Source: Sorex araneus (taxonomy: Eukaryota > Chordata > Mammalia > Eulipotyphla > Soricidae). Taken from it: 64,000 nucleotides of DNA. The DNA lies in the NCBI RefSeq assembly GCF_027595985.1, contig NC_073307.1:47470509-47534508 (forward strand). Reading direction: 5' to 3'. Below the pieces are notes generated by a model that saw nothing but the letters and a program-made list of their open reading frames with translations, was not told the DNA's origin and ran no database searches. Shown piece after piece: positions 11,608 through 24,166 of this stretch. Position 1 is the first letter of the stretch. Each line of letters opens with the position of its first letter. Made by a program: the position numbers and the translations under genes.

Positions 11608-11867
11608 CTGGGAATTGTTTTTTTAAGTATGGATGTAGAAACTTCTGTGGTTACTCTGCTTTCTACATGTCTCAATCAAGTGATACAGAAAGAAAAATTT
11701 ACTAAGTAGCTCTGTGTTTGCTATAATAGCCACAAAACTAAACTGAAGGGATGTACTACAACACTAATGAGTATTGTGTACTTTCTAAAAATTAAATTTT
11801 TTTACATTCTTATGACTTAGGAATAGATACTTTTTTTAAATTAATTAATTAATTTATTTATTTATTT

Positions 11868-12197
11868 ATTGCTTTTTTGGGTCACACCTAGTGATACACA
11901 GGGGTTTCTCCTGGCTCTGCACTCAGGAATTACCCCTGGCGGTGCTCAGGGGACCATATGGGACTATCATCCCATTGCTCATCAATTTGCTCCAGTGGGC
12001 ACCAGTAACGTCTCCATTGTGAGACTTGTTACTGTTTTTGGCATATTGAATATGGCACGGGTAGCTTGTCAGGCTCTGCCGTTCGGGCAAGATACTCTCA
12101 GTAGCTTGCCGGGCTCTGCAAGAGGGGCGGAGAAATCGAACCCGGGTCGGCCGCGTGCAAGTCAAACGCCCTACCCGCTGTGCTATCACTCCAGCCC
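11868..12197 (-). mobile_element. Chimeric SINE: type 2 joined to 3' half of SOR type
   Basis: Read on the minus strand, a full type 2 element (12,197 to about 11,967) runs into the 3' half of an ordinary SOR SINE (about 11,966-11,868), then an AATA-rich tail. The join lies at 'catatgggactatcatccca'. Only a short direct repeat, atgactt (11,812 and 12,198), is seen outside. Confidence 0.8.
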
Positions 12198-12512
12198 ATG
12201 ACTTGCACACTCATATTTATTGTCTTCTCTTTCCACAACCGGTCATTCTCCTTGTCTGGAAATTGAGAGGCACGCTGAGCTCTGTCCCCCATGATCCTGG
12301 CTTAAATGACTCTTAGATTAACCCTGTCTTCCAATCGCTTCAGCTTTTTCCTCTAATGCACCAACCTTAAGACTGAGCTGTAAGCACAAAATACTTCTTC
12401 TTACATTAGATGATTCCTGTTAATTCTTTGAATGCAGAGGGATATGCCTCTACTGAATACTTGGGTTGCAGGAAAGGCACTCAAGAGAATTAGAAGGTGC
12501 CAGGGTTAAGCC

Positions 12513-12659
12513 AGAACAATAGTATAGTGGGTACGGTGTTTGCCTTGCAGAAGGCATCCCATATGGTCCCTGAGCACTACCAGGAGTAATTCCTGGGTAC
12601 AGAGTCAGGAATATCTACTGAGCATCGCCAGTGTGGCCCTAATTAAAAAAAAAAAAAAA
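12513..12659 (+). mobile_element. SOR-type SINE with deletion over the B box
   Basis: Head 'cagaacaatagtatagtggg' passes directly from 'ttgcagaa' to 'ggcatcccatatggtccc'. It ends in an A run. Confidence 0.8.
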
Positions 12660-13044
12660 CAGAATGTACCAGGGTTACCAAATCAACCGTTATTAACAGC
12701 ATTGGACTGAGAACAGATGATTTTTGTAATAGATATTGTTGGGAAGTATTTAATGACAATGAAAGAGAGAAGTGCTAGAATCCAGCTAGACCAGCAGGTT
12801 CCAACTACTGGTCAAGTGGTTGAAAATCTTTAATTTTCAATCACTGAGCTACATATGTGGAATATAAAGCAACAAAGAAAGGGATTTGACAATCCCAACA
12901 CTAACAAACCCTGATATTTTCTAGAGAACTGTGAACTAAGGGGGCTGAAGAGGGGAACCTGTGGGATAGTGGTGGAGGGATCTTGAAAGAATAGCGTAGT
13001 AACTCTGCAATTATAGAAGACCTCAATAGTATTATAAACTATCA
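12660..13044. other. Intergenic, nothing firm
   Basis: 12,950-13,030 has a faint L1 3'-UTR look ('gggatagtggtggagggatc'). Otherwise unassigned. Confidence 0.3.
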
Positions 13045-13045
13045 C

Positions 13046-13260
13046 TGTCTATATCACTGTCATCCCGTTGTTCATCGATTTACTCGAGCGGGTGCCAGTA
13101 ACGTCTCCATTTGTCCCAGCCCTGAGATTTTAGCAGCCTCTCCTTACTCGTTTTTCCCAAGGATTGGAGGGTCTTTTCAGGGTCAGGGAAATGAGACCTG
13201 TTGTTACTGTATTTGGTATATCGAATATGCCACAGGGAGCTTGGCAGGCTCTTCCAGAAA
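13046..13260 (-). mobile_element. Diverged type 2-body element retaining an extra internal segment
   Basis: Shares 'gttcatcgatttactcgagc' and 'ttggtatatcgaatatgcca' with type 2 SINEs. Between them it has about 80 bases ('cctgagattttagcagcctc' to 'caggg...gagacctg') absent from ordinary type 2 copies and present in the long element at 34,958. Confidence 0.75.
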
Positions 13261-13328
13261 AAAAAAATATAATCTATAATACCTCAATAAAAAAATTAAC
13301 TCAAAAAGTCACAGAGAGACCATTAATT

Positions 13329-13484
13329 CTTAAAGTGTGGTCTCTGGACCACATGAACATCAACTGGGAACTTGTTAAAATACAAATTACTGAGCCTCAT
13401 CTATGACCCACTGAAACAGAAATTGTGAAGGTGGGTTTGAGCAAACTTTCCAAGTCATTTTGAAGAAAGCTAAACCTTAGAAAC
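13329..13484 (+). mobile_element. MER5-like hAT-Charlie remnant
   Basis: 'aaagtgtggtctctggacca', 'caactgggaacttgttaaaa' and 'tacaaattactgagcctca', ending in 'ccttagaaaccac', follow the MER5A plan as I know it. This is an ancient non-autonomous DNA transposon. Confidence 0.75.
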
Positions 13485-13554
13485 CACAGAGCTTGCTGGA
13501 AAAAAAAAGTTGACTCCAGTAAGTTTATGTGCTTCTCCTATTATTAATCCTTGA

Positions 13555-13690
13555 GTTGCCAAATTATTCTGCTCATTCAAATCACCTAGGGAATTTTAAA
13601 AACAATCAATGCATAGGACGCATTACCAAAGACTTATTTGTTTGATCCATGATAAGGACTAGGCTCTGGGAATTCTGGAAATATTCTGGA
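13555..13690 (+). mobile_element. Possible second MER5/hAT-like fragment
   Basis: 'tcaaatcacctagggaattt' and following 'aggctctgggaattctgg' resemble hAT non-autonomous repeats, but it is short and diverged. Confidence 0.4.
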
Positions 13691-14083
13691 AATTCCTTTT
13701 TTTTTTTTCCCCTAACCAATGACCTGAGGCCATTAAGTTACCAAAACCACCTTAGCAAATGATGAGAGGGATTATGCTCAGGCCTTTATATCTGATCTAG
13801 GTGCTTTCTGGCCGACTGAGACATCTTTTGGGTTGTCTCTTGTTGTAAATTCCTATCAGCAGACTCATAATTGCCTTGTGGGCGGCACTAGTTTTAACCA
13901 GCAGCCTTGCACTTGCTGGATCACTATAAATCATATTCGGGATCCCTCATGCTGGGGATCAAAAAGAGCAGGGTTGTCCTGTCACCTCAGTGCCTGTGAT
14001 GGCACGGGATTTTGAACTCATTTTCCTGTGCTTGTCAGGCAAGCATGTTGAACCAATGAGCCATCTTCTGTTTCCTCTACAGA

Positions 14084-14088
14084 AAAAA

Positions 14089-14127
<39 letters not shown>

Positions 14128-14128
14128 A
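14084..14128 (+). repeat. (AAAT)n microsatellite
   Basis: About ten AAAT units. Confidence 0.95.
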
Positions 14129-14169
14129 ACATGGGTGGTGGTGGTAGAAGGAATTCCATCCCGTCATCC

Positions 14170-14280
14170 AGTGGTGTCCAAGGGTTCCTCCCAGAAGTGC
14201 TTGAGGTGGCAGGGATCAAACCTGAGTCTCCAACATGCAAAGTATGCATTCTGTCCTGTGAGCTCTCTTCCTGAGCCCTG
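14170..14280 (-). mobile_element. Degenerate SOR-type SINE
   Basis: Reverse fragment: 'agtgcttgaggtggcaggga', 'caacatgcaaagtatgcatt', 'cttcctgagccctgg'. Confidence 0.5.
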
Positions 14281-14306
14281 GAAATTTGTTAGAATTCCTC
14301 TAGTTG

Positions 14307-14485
14307 GGGCTGGAGTGATAGTACAGTGGGTAGGGCATTTACCTTGCATGTGACTGACCTGGGTTCAATCCCCAGAATCCCATATGCTCTGCACTGCCAG
14401 GAGTAATTCCTGAGTGCAGAGGCTGGAGTAACCTCTGAGCATTGCAGGGTGTGAACAGAAAGATCCAATCAATCAATAATAAAAT
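14307..14485 (+). mobile_element. SOR-type SINE
   Basis: Forward copy with AATCAATA-type tail, flanked by ttcctcta. Confidence 0.9.
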
Positions 14486-14818
14486 AAAGTTCCTCTAATG
14501 AACAGAAGTACAGACAAGTTTGGGAATCACTGGTTTAATGGAAAGATAAGCAGATGCCTATAGAGTGGTGGCAATAATCTGTAAAAACATGCCAAGAGGA
14601 TGAGCTCAACCTAAAATCCCCTGAGCTCTGAATAGACATAGGAACATGAAAGTGCCATTTGAAAATTGTGACCTGAAAAGGTAATTTGGACCTTGGAGGC
14701 AGATCAGCCAGTGACCTAAAGCCATTTCAAGCACAGAAACTGTATGACCGCTAGTTATATAAATTTGGACATTAAGTGTAACTTTTCCCTTTTTTTCTTA
14801 TTTTAAGCTTATTTGTGA

Positions 14819-15056
14819 ACTGGAGCGATAGCACAGCAGGTAGGGCATTTGCCTTGCATGCGGCTGACTCAGGTTTGATTTCCTCTGTCCCTCTTGGAGA
14901 ACCCAGCAAGCTATCGAGAGTATCCCGCCCGCATGGCAGAGCCTGGCAAGCTACCCGTGCCATATTCAATATGCCAAAAACAGTAACAAGTCTCACAATG
15001 GAGACATTACTGGTGTCCAATTGAGCAAATTGATGAACAGGAGAGTGCTACATTGC
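14819..15056 (+). mobile_element. Type 2 SINE
   Basis: Complete forward copy flanked by the direct repeat aagcttatttgt (about 14,806 and 15,057). Confidence 0.95.
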
Positions 15057-15371
15057 AAGCTTATTTGTAAACTCAAAGGTGAACAGAGATAATGCTGAGT
15101 TGTCTGTGTTTCTTTCCAGTTCCTTTTCCTCTTGGTTCCCTTTCCTCAGGCAATAATGCACAACCTGGGTTGTTTTTTGTTAAATGTTTTTGAATTTAAA
15201 AAACTCATGCCTTGTATTTGTTTTGTTTTGCAAAACACCTGTTTATCACCTTGCTCAAGTGTAAATGTTCCCTTATGCTTTTATGTTTTCCTTTTGTACT
15301 TAAAAAAAAATGATGATAAGCGTATCAATTAAACATAGGAATTTAATTCCATTTCCAAATTTCATTTAAGG

Positions 15372-15526
15372 CTCAGAGAGATAGTACCAGGGTTAAGGCA
15401 TTCGCCTTGCATGCAGTCATTCTGGTCCCATCCCTACCCTACAAGGTCTTTTAAGCACCTGGGAGCAACCCTCAAGCACAGCTGGTAGCAGCTCCCTCCA
15501 GCATCCCTGGGTGGATCCCAGAACAA
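15372..15526 (+). mobile_element. SOR-type SINE, diverged
   Basis: 'gctcagagagatagtaccag' head and 'cgccttgcatgcagtcattc'; body poorly preserved. Confidence 0.6.
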
Positions 15527-15716
15527 ACACAAAAACACCATTCAGGGAAGTCCCTAATTATTTCAGAGTACTCAAATGTTGTGATATACTATTGACAATT
15601 TATGTCCAATGCCTATTTTTTAAAAATTTATGCTTGTAAACTACATATTTGAAAGTGTAAGAAGCAGTTAATTCCTATATCTTTTTCTTTGAAGAAAATC
15701 TATCATTTTGGTATCA

Positions 15717-15956
<240 letters not shown>

Positions 15957-15987
15957 TTAGCTACTGAGGGATGAAGTCCTAAGCAGC

Positions 15988-16160
15988 AGTGGGGCTAGAG
16001 TGATAGCCAGCGGGTAGGGTGTTTGCCTTCCACTCGGCCAACCTGAGTTCGATTCCCAGAATCCCATATGGTCCCCTGAGCATCATCAGGAATAATTCCT
16101 GAGTGCAGAGCCAGGAGTAACTCCTGTGCATCGCCAGTTATGACCCAAAAAGTAAAAGAA
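15988..16160 (+). mobile_element. SOR-type SINE inside TIGD6 pseudogene
   Basis: Forward copy flanked by imperfect 18-bp repeats aagtcctaagcagcagtg / aagtcatcagcagcagtg. It interrupts the C-terminal third of TIGD6. Confidence 0.93.
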
Positions 16161-16733
16161 AGAAAAAGTCATCAGCAGCAGTGACAAGATCCTGGAAATT
16201 GATTTGATTTTAGGACACAGCCATTAAAAGCCACCGAGTGCCCCAACTTTTTAATGGTGGTATCCAGTTCACGGGCTTTTGCTCCTGTGCTAGGATCTGA
16301 CATATCCACAGGGACAATGCCTGCCTTTGGCCAGCACTTCCCCGCCTACTATCGGGCTGCAGCAGTCATGGCTGCAGCTAGCTTGATGCTGACGTTTCCT
16401 TTGCCCTCACTGCTGTTGGGGTTGAGGAGGTTTGGGAGGAGGCTCCTGTACAGCACTGTCCTGTTGTGAACGACGCCAAGATTCAGGGGCTGCAGAATCA
16501 CAGTGGAGTTTGCAGGCAGATGCCCCCCTCGAATCCTTCCTGGTCCTGGCAGCCTGTGGAGGGGGCAGTTGCCCGTCAGCAGGGGGATCCAGCTTTCTGT
16601 CTGCTTCATCCCGGCATCCACTTGCATCAGCCTCTTGTTGAACAGCTCCTGGGTCATGCAGGCCCCCTGGTCAGCTCAGAAATCACAAGGCAGGGCCTGG
16701 ACATTCCTGAGACAGTGAGGGTTGGCTGACTTA

Positions 16734-16955
<222 letters not shown>

Positions 16956-17039
16956 CTAGGCTTGCCACTCATTAGCCTTATCTATTCCCAGCCCAGTTAT
17001 TAACTTGTCACTATCCTCTCCACAGATTCCCTATGTTGT

Positions 17040-17640
<601 letters not shown>

Positions 17641-17649
17641 GACAGGATT

Positions 17650-18173
<524 letters not shown>

Positions 18174-18261
18174 TTAAAAATTGCTTCTAGGAAATGAGAA
18201 CGTAAGGCTATACGTAATAGAAGATAGGCTTCATGCTCTATGAAGAAAATTGTTTTGGTTT

Positions 18262-18420
18262 TGGACTATATACAGTGGTGCTCAGGGCTTGCTCCTGGCT
18301 TTGAGCTCAGGGATCTCTCCTGGCAGTGCTCTGGGCACCATATGGCAAGCCAGAAATAGAATCTGAGTTGGCCATGTGCAAGGAAAGCACTCTGCCCACT
18401 GGACTATTTCTCCAACTCCA
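18262..18420 (-). mobile_element. SOR-type SINE, diverged
   Basis: Reverse copy: 'tacagtggtgctcagggctt', 'gttggccatgtgcaaggaaa', 'atttctccaactcc'. Confidence 0.8.
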
Positions 18421-18936
18421 TGCCATTGACATTTTAGAGAGATCATTAATATAATAATATTATATATAATATTATATATAATATTCATATATAAACACAG
18501 TTTAAAATAGAAGAGACATTATAGATAGCCTACGGTCAATGGCCTTAAACTGCTGGGCCATGGACAGCTGCCAGTCCGCGGGCATAGAAAAGCTGAAAAC
18601 CGCTACTGTGCTGGTTATAACTGCCAATTATCCGTGGGCCCAGTACAGGAGAGATGTTGGACTGTTCCAGAAAAATGGTGATTGGAGACTCGGCCCTTAC
18701 GAAATATGCAACAGGATATAAACTAGATGGATCTATGAGGAAATTTATGAATGGCTGAGAGAAATGTGAATTAACATTTACACAAACACCTAACGATGCA
18801 TTGGGAAGTCAGAAAGTGGAAAAAAATAGAAACTGAAAAATTCCCTATGGGCCCCGAATTAGGAAAAATGTAGTGCCCACCATAATGACTAAATATATGA
18901 ATACATTGAGTCTTTGGCAAAAAATAAGGTGCATCA
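18421..18936. other. Intergenic: AT palindromic repeat, otherwise unassigned
   Basis: 18,447-18,494 is an 'ataatattatatataat' repeat. 18,555-18,585 ('ggacagctgccagtccgcgg') vaguely resembles a hAT terminal region, but this is not supported further. Confidence 0.35.
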
Positions 18937-19113
18937 GGGGCTGGAGCGATAGCACAGCGGGTAGGGCGTCTGCCTTGCACGCGGCCAACCCGGGTTCGAT
19001 TCCCAGCATCTCATATGGTCCCCAGAGCACCACTGGGAGTGATTCCTGAGTGCATGAGCCAGGAGTAACCCCTGTGCATCACCAGGTATGACCCAAAAAA
19101 AAAAAAAAAAAAA
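18937..19113 (+). mobile_element. SOR-type SINE, young
   Basis: Near-consensus forward copy ending in a 19-A tail, flanked by aggtgca(t/g)cagg. Confidence 0.96.
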
Positions 19114-19988
19114 GGTGCAGCAGGCCATTGTGGTGTTTGTTAAATATAAAACAAAAGGTTGAACTTATAAGGCAAATTAGAACCTGGAATCATTGGTGGG
19201 GAAAGAGAGTTGATTACAGTTTAACAAGAAAGAACGAAGGGACCCAGATATCCTGAAAGCCTTAAAAAGCATGCTACGATATGGAACGAAAAATATTATT
19301 CAAAATATAGTTAGATATAAATCAATGTCTAACGAACCCTTTGTGCTAATTTGACGCAATTTATGAGTTGTATTTGTGAACCCTGCATGCCATGCTTCAG
19401 CAACTTAGTTTTAATTCTGTGCAATCACAACAAGCAAGACAGAAGCCTTTTTGCCTAATCTCTTGCTGCAATGAAGTCATAAATTAGATGCATACTTAGA
19501 AAATGAATATAAATATAGACACAAAATGGAATAAAGCAGAGATCTCCTTCAACACCTGAAAAAATTTGCTCAGGGGTCCTGAACTTTTGCCACAGCTGGA
19601 CTGCGGCACCCACCCAATCAGAGTCACAAGCAGTCACTTGCTTCCACAGTCCAAAATTGCCTCCATGCCCCCAGCCAGACTCCACAGTCTCAGGATGGAC
19701 CTCACTGAGATGCAATATGCTGAAAATTCGGGTATGAGGGTTTTGTGACTGAAATCTCCAGGCTCTTTGGGATTGGGATGGCCTACCTCCCCCCCTCACC
19801 TCCCTGCATCTCCGGAAGCCCTGACAGTCATGTCCATAATCCAAAACCACCATCCAGTTGCAAACCATAATGCACAAAAGGAGAGAGAGAGAGAGAGAGA
19901 GAGAGAGCAAGAAGAAAGATGTCTACCACAAAGGCAAACAGGGGTGTGGAGGTGGGGGTGGGAAGGGGTGGGAGGGAAACCAGAGATA
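19114..19988. other. Intergenic, nothing recognised apart from a short (GA)n
   Basis: (GA)n at 19,881-19,908. The rest shows no recognisable repeat or exon. Confidence 0.4.
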
Positions 19989-19990
19989 TT

Positions 19991-20228
19991 ATAGCACTGT
20001 CCTCCTGTTGTTCATCAATTTGCTCGAGCGGGCACCAGTAACATCTGTGAGACTTGTTACTGTTTTCGGCATATCGAATACACCATGGGGAGCTTGCCAG
20101 GCTCTGCCATGCCTGGCAAGGATACTCTCGGTAGCTTGCAGGGCTCTCCGAGAGGGACGGACGAATCGAACCCAGGTCGGCTGCATGCAAGGCAAATGCC
20201 CTACCCTCTGTGCTATCACTCCAGTCCC
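19991..20228 (-). mobile_element. Type 2 SINE
   Basis: Full reverse copy ('gttcatcaatttgctcgagc' to 'gctatcactccagtccc') with a small deletion in the 'cattgtgag' part. Confidence 0.93.
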
Positions 20229-20349
20229 ATCATTGACAGTATTGCAAATTATGTGCCTAATTTTTTTAAAAAAGATCTACACCCCTATCCTCACATAAAT
20301 GTCAATTAACATCTCAGGTTTATCTTTTAGTTTTAAATACAAAAAGATT

Positions 20350-20513
20350 GGGGCCAGAGAGATAGTACAGCAGCTAAGGCACTTGCCTTGCACATAACCG
20401 ACCTGGGTTTGACCCCAGGCATCCCATATGATCCCTGGAGGACCGCCGGTAGTGATTCCTGAACGCAGAACCAGGAATAACTCCTCAGCACTGCAAGGTG
20501 TGGCCACAAAACT
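20350..20513 (+). mobile_element. SOR-type SINE
   Basis: Forward copy: 'ggggccagagagatagtaca' to 'aggtgtggccacaaaa'. Confidence 0.88.
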
Positions 20514-20762
20514 TCCAAAAAGATAAAAAGGTACTTATGTGGTGATAGGTTTTTATTACTGAATGAGGGTCATTTCTGTACATTTTCTGGTAACTCAGAT
20601 TAACCACAATTTTTAGAAGTATTATAGTAATCATTTGCAATTTCTTTTTTTTCTTTTTAGAGTTTTATTACGATATGTAATTAAATTTTTAATCCATTTT
20701 CATCTGCAATTTCTGTACTAAGTTTTAAGAAAGCAATCTCCGACTTTTAAGTAGAAAAGTAA

Positions 20763-20905
20763 ACTGAAGGGGATGCCAGGGTTATTGGCGGTGGAAAATG
20801 TGCACTTGTGGAGGGATAGGTGTTGAAACATTGTATGACTGAAACCCAATCATGAATAGCTTTGTGATGGTCTATTTCATGGTGATTCGATTAAAAAAAA
20901 AAAAA
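20763..20905 (+). mobile_element. L1 3' end with poly-A
   Basis: 'ggataggtgttgaaacattg' followed by 'gaaacccaatcatgaatagc' and an A run. It is the same 3' UTR that appears inverted at 51,185-51,260. Confidence 0.7.
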
Positions 20906-20963
20906 AGTAGTGACTTCAGAATGTCTTTTTCTCCCATTCTCATTAAAAAAAAATTTTTAAGTA

Positions 20964-21123
20964 TTTGGGCCATATACATAGTGGTGCTCAGGGCTTACTC
21001 TTGGCTCTGCACTCAGGGATCATTCCTGGCAGGCTTGAAGGACCATATGGGGTGCCAGGGAATGAACCTGGGTTAGTTGCATGCAAAGCAAGCACTCTAC
21101 CTATTTTAATATCTCTCTGGCCC
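20964..21123 (-). mobile_element. SOR-type SINE
   Basis: Reverse copy: 'agtggtgctcagggcttact', 'gttagttgcatgcaaagcaa', 'atctctctggcccc'. Confidence 0.85.
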
Positions 21124-21197
21124 CACTTTTAAGTGAAGAGGATGAACTCAACCAGGAAGGTATTAGAATCGGAATCTGATATTTGGGCTTCTCCTAG

Positions 21198-21440
21198 GGC
21201 TGGAGCGATAGCACAGCGGGTAGGGCGTTTGCCTTGCACACGGCCGACCCGGATTTGATTCCCCAGCACCTCTTGGAGAGCCCAGCAAGCTACCAAGAGT
21301 ATCTAGCCCGCACGGCAGAGCCTGGCAAGCTACCCGTAGCATACTGATATGCCAAAAACAGTAACAAGTCTCACAATGGAGATGTTACTGGTGCCCGCTT
21401 GAGCAAATCAATGAGCAACGGGATGACAGTGATACAGTGA
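21198..21440 (+). mobile_element. Type 2 SINE, young
   Basis: Complete forward copy flanked by atttgggcttctcc (about 21,181 and 21,440). Confidence 0.96.
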
Positions 21441-21469
21441 TTTGGGCTTCTCCCTATTACTACTCCACT

Positions 21470-21675
21470 GCACTGTAGTACTGTCGTCCCATTGTTCATC
21501 GATTTGCTCAAGCGGGCACCAGTAACATCTCCATTGTGAAACTTGTTACTGTTTTTGGTATATCTAATACCACGGGGAGTTTGCCAGGCTCTGCCGTGCG
21601 GGCGGGATACTCTTGGTAGCTTGTCGGGCTTTCTGAGAGAGACGGAGGAATTGAACCCGGATTGGCTGAATGAAA
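21470..21675 (-). mobile_element. Type 2 SINE, head truncated
   Basis: Reverse copy from the cagtg tail to 'gaattgaacccggattggct'. The tRNA-like A box is lost. It forms an inverted pair with the copy at 21,198. Confidence 0.9.
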
Positions 21676-21715
21676 ATCTCTATGAGGAAACATGTGTATG
21701 TGTGTGTAAATAGAA

Positions 21716-21806
21716 GGTGCTAGGGAACCATGCAATGCCAGATATTGAACTTGGGGCCTTTGCAAGTCAGTCAAATGCTCTAGTCTTTGAGCTATCTTCA
21801 TAGGCC
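21716..21806 (-). mobile_element. Degenerate SINE fragment
   Basis: 'gggaaccatgcaatgccaga', 'cagtcaaatgctctag' and 'catagg ccc' recall a reverse SOR SINE. Confidence 0.4.
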
Positions 21807-22394
21807 CTGGTATTCAGATTTTAAAATTGCATCCTGCCCTGCTTCAGCCTACTGGAATAAAACAGAATTCAACAGTAGCAGTTCTCTTAACTGCCTGCTT
21901 AGAATTTTTGTCATGAGAGGTCTCCAAAGGATAAAAAAAATTGACTTCTATTATTGCCACAAACCTATCTATTTATTTATGGTATTCTCTATGTGCCCAA
22001 CACTGTCACTGATGCTGGCAATGCAGAGATGAGTGGAGCACAGTGCCACTCTTGAGACTACCAGGGGAGAAAAGAAGTCAAAAGCCAGTATGAATGGAAT
22101 GCTATAATGGAGGTGAGGGTACTGAGCTAGAAGTAGAGTTGATCAACTAGGGTATGGTATGGGTGAGGAATACATTTCAAAAAGGGAACAGTACTGATTC
22201 TGAGCCCAAAATAATAGGTATGAATCCTGAGATGGAAGGAAATGTGAATAAAGACTTTTAGGTACAAAAGAAAATGGCATGTTCAGGAAAAAAAAAGCAA
22301 GTCTTAGAACCAGGGCCAAAGTCCAGAGAAGCTCAAATTCTAGCTTGATTCTGGCTTCTTTGAGGGAGAGGAGGGTGTTCATGAGAGAACTGGT

Positions 22395-22537
22395 ATGTAC
22401 CCAGTGGTACTCAAGTGCTATGCCTGGTTCTGTGCTTGGGGGTCACTCCTAGCAGCACTCAGGGACCAGACAGGCTGAGGATTGAACCAGGCTCTGCTAG
22501 CCAGACAAGTGCCCGCCTGTGCTATCTTGTCAGCCTC
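22395..22537 (-). mobile_element. SOR-type SINE, diverged
   Basis: Reverse copy: 'cccagtggtactcaagtgct', 'ggattgaaccaggctctgct', 'ctatcttgtcagcctcc'. A shorter scrap lies at about 22,650-22,700. Confidence 0.65.
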
Positions 22538-22739
22538 CTAAGGACACTTTTAAAATTAAAGGTTTTTTGAAAAAACAAACAAAAAACAGGGCTTGATTAG
22601 ATTTCCATTTTATTTATTTTGGGGGAGGGTGGGAGCATACCCTTTCTAGCCTACTACTCCAACAGGCAAAGCCAGGCCTTTGAGCTATCTCCAGGGCCTA
22701 GATTAGCATGTTAAAAAGATTCCTTTGGTTGAAAGGTGG

Positions 22740-23480
22740 AGAATTTAATAGATAAAGCCCATTTTCCTGAGAGGTGGCCCTACATTTGAAGATAACAGTA
22801 GCTAGCACAGCAGCCCAAATAGTATACAGCTGAGTTCAACAGGAAGCTACTGAAGTCCTTAAGGAGTCAAAGGACTGCTGCCTGAAGATCAGAAGAAAAA
22901 ACAGGATACCTAGGAAGTAGCTACCAGAATCCAGCTGTGAGGTACTTTGGGGCTGACTGTAACCCTGGATATGGCATCCCATGAGGGACTGGGGGTGCAA
23001 AAGTATCAGGGTCCAGATTTCTGGCTTGAACTATGCAATTCCATGATTGATGGTTCCAATTACTAGATGAGAATCAGTTATTGGGGCTCTACTTTGAGAA
23101 CAGATTTTACTTTACATGCTGGAGGGCAGGGCAGGAATTCAAACCTAAGGAGGCAAAGCACTAAGGCACTGTCCTAAACAGTGACGGGGTATGGGAAGGG
23201 AGTGAAGCAAAGCTAAACCCATTTTGGAGCTCAAGTCTGAGAAGTTTGGATCTAGGTGAAAGAGAAAGGTTTGAAGTGGTAAGTGACCTAATCAGTGGAG
23301 GAAGAAAACAATAAGCAAACAAAACCCACCTGTTGTGACAGATTGTAGAGGGGACCAGGAAAAAAAGAAAATCAAACTGGTTGTGGCGCAGAGCAGTTTG
23401 TAGGGGGACCAAGAATGGAGGTGGCAAGACAGTGTTGATGTCGGTGGGCCCCACAAGGTGGCTATGTGAAGCCGGGAGGA
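22740..23480. other. Unassigned sequence left of the LTR
   Basis: Part of 23,160-23,480 may be retroviral leader or U5-adjacent sequence of the neighbouring minus-strand LTR. The 139-codon minus-strand frame here resembles no family I recognise. Confidence 0.3.
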
Positions 23481-23499
23481 GAAAGACCGTCACTTTCTC

Positions 23500-24085
23500 C
23501 TGATCTGCCTCTGCCACCTGGGACCCAGAGTTACTGGGTTCTTGTCTCCCCTGGCAGAAAAGAATTTCAGGAGTAGACAAGCAGTGAAATAAAACATTTT
23601 ATTTGGAGGTTTTGAAGGGAAGGAGGGAGAGAAAGTGAGAGAGGGTGGAGCATGCTCAAGAGAGAACCCGGGCAGAGAGAGCCCCTACACACATCCCAGC
23701 CTTAAACATGAAACCATGAATGTACACATCTCAAGAAGGAAGCTGCAGGCGCCACAGTGCTCAGCCACGTGGGCTCAAACAGCACATGGGCTCAGACAGC
23801 ATATGCGCCCTTCCTTTGCTCAAGGTGGCTTTTATAGGGTATGTTCTGGGGACGTCTTGGTCCAGAACGTTCTGAATCTTCCCTGGGCTGAACCACTAAG
23901 ATTAACCAGATTAAGGGGGAGGAACTTCCTTCATGGGGAGGGGTCCAATCTCCTCTGGGTCTAGTTGGCCCTTTGGACTTTTACTTCCCAGGAACTTCAT
24001 CCTAAATTCTGGTGGCTTTCTTCCCTAGAAGCCTCATGGCCATGCACCCTCTTCCCTGTCCATCTGTCTGCCTAGCTCAGTATCA
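23500..24085 (-). mobile_element. Endogenous-retrovirus-type LTR, minus strand
   Basis: On the minus strand there is an LTR-like order. A possible 5' end 'tgatactgagctaggcagac' lies near 24,085. A TATA box (cctataaaagcc) is at about 23,829-23,840. A poly-A signal, aataaa, sits at 23,598-23,603, about 230 bases downstream. A U5-like pyrimidine-rich stretch follows. No gag, pol or env frame was seen, so it is a solo LTR or a fragment. The right-hand boundary is approximate. Confidence 0.6.
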
Positions 24086-24123
24086 GACGAGGCAGGCAGG
24101 CGGCTCCAGGGGCTGACCAGTGG

Positions 24124-24166
24124 TTAAAACAACAACAAACAACAACAACAACAACAACAACAACAC
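24124..24166 (+). repeat. (AAC)n microsatellite
   Basis: aacaac units with minor interruptions. Confidence 0.95.

Noticed and set aside
1-15000. SLC26A2, expected left of TIGD6 by human synteny
   Set aside because: No coding exon could be seen. At most its 3' UTR might lie here, which sequence reading alone cannot show.
18540-18600. Possible hAT-element terminus
   Set aside because: Only about 20 bases resemble such termini and there is no second end.
23161-23580. 139-codon minus-strand frame
   Set aside because: Overlaps LTR U5 and adjacent sequence, no known protein motif, composition not protein-like.
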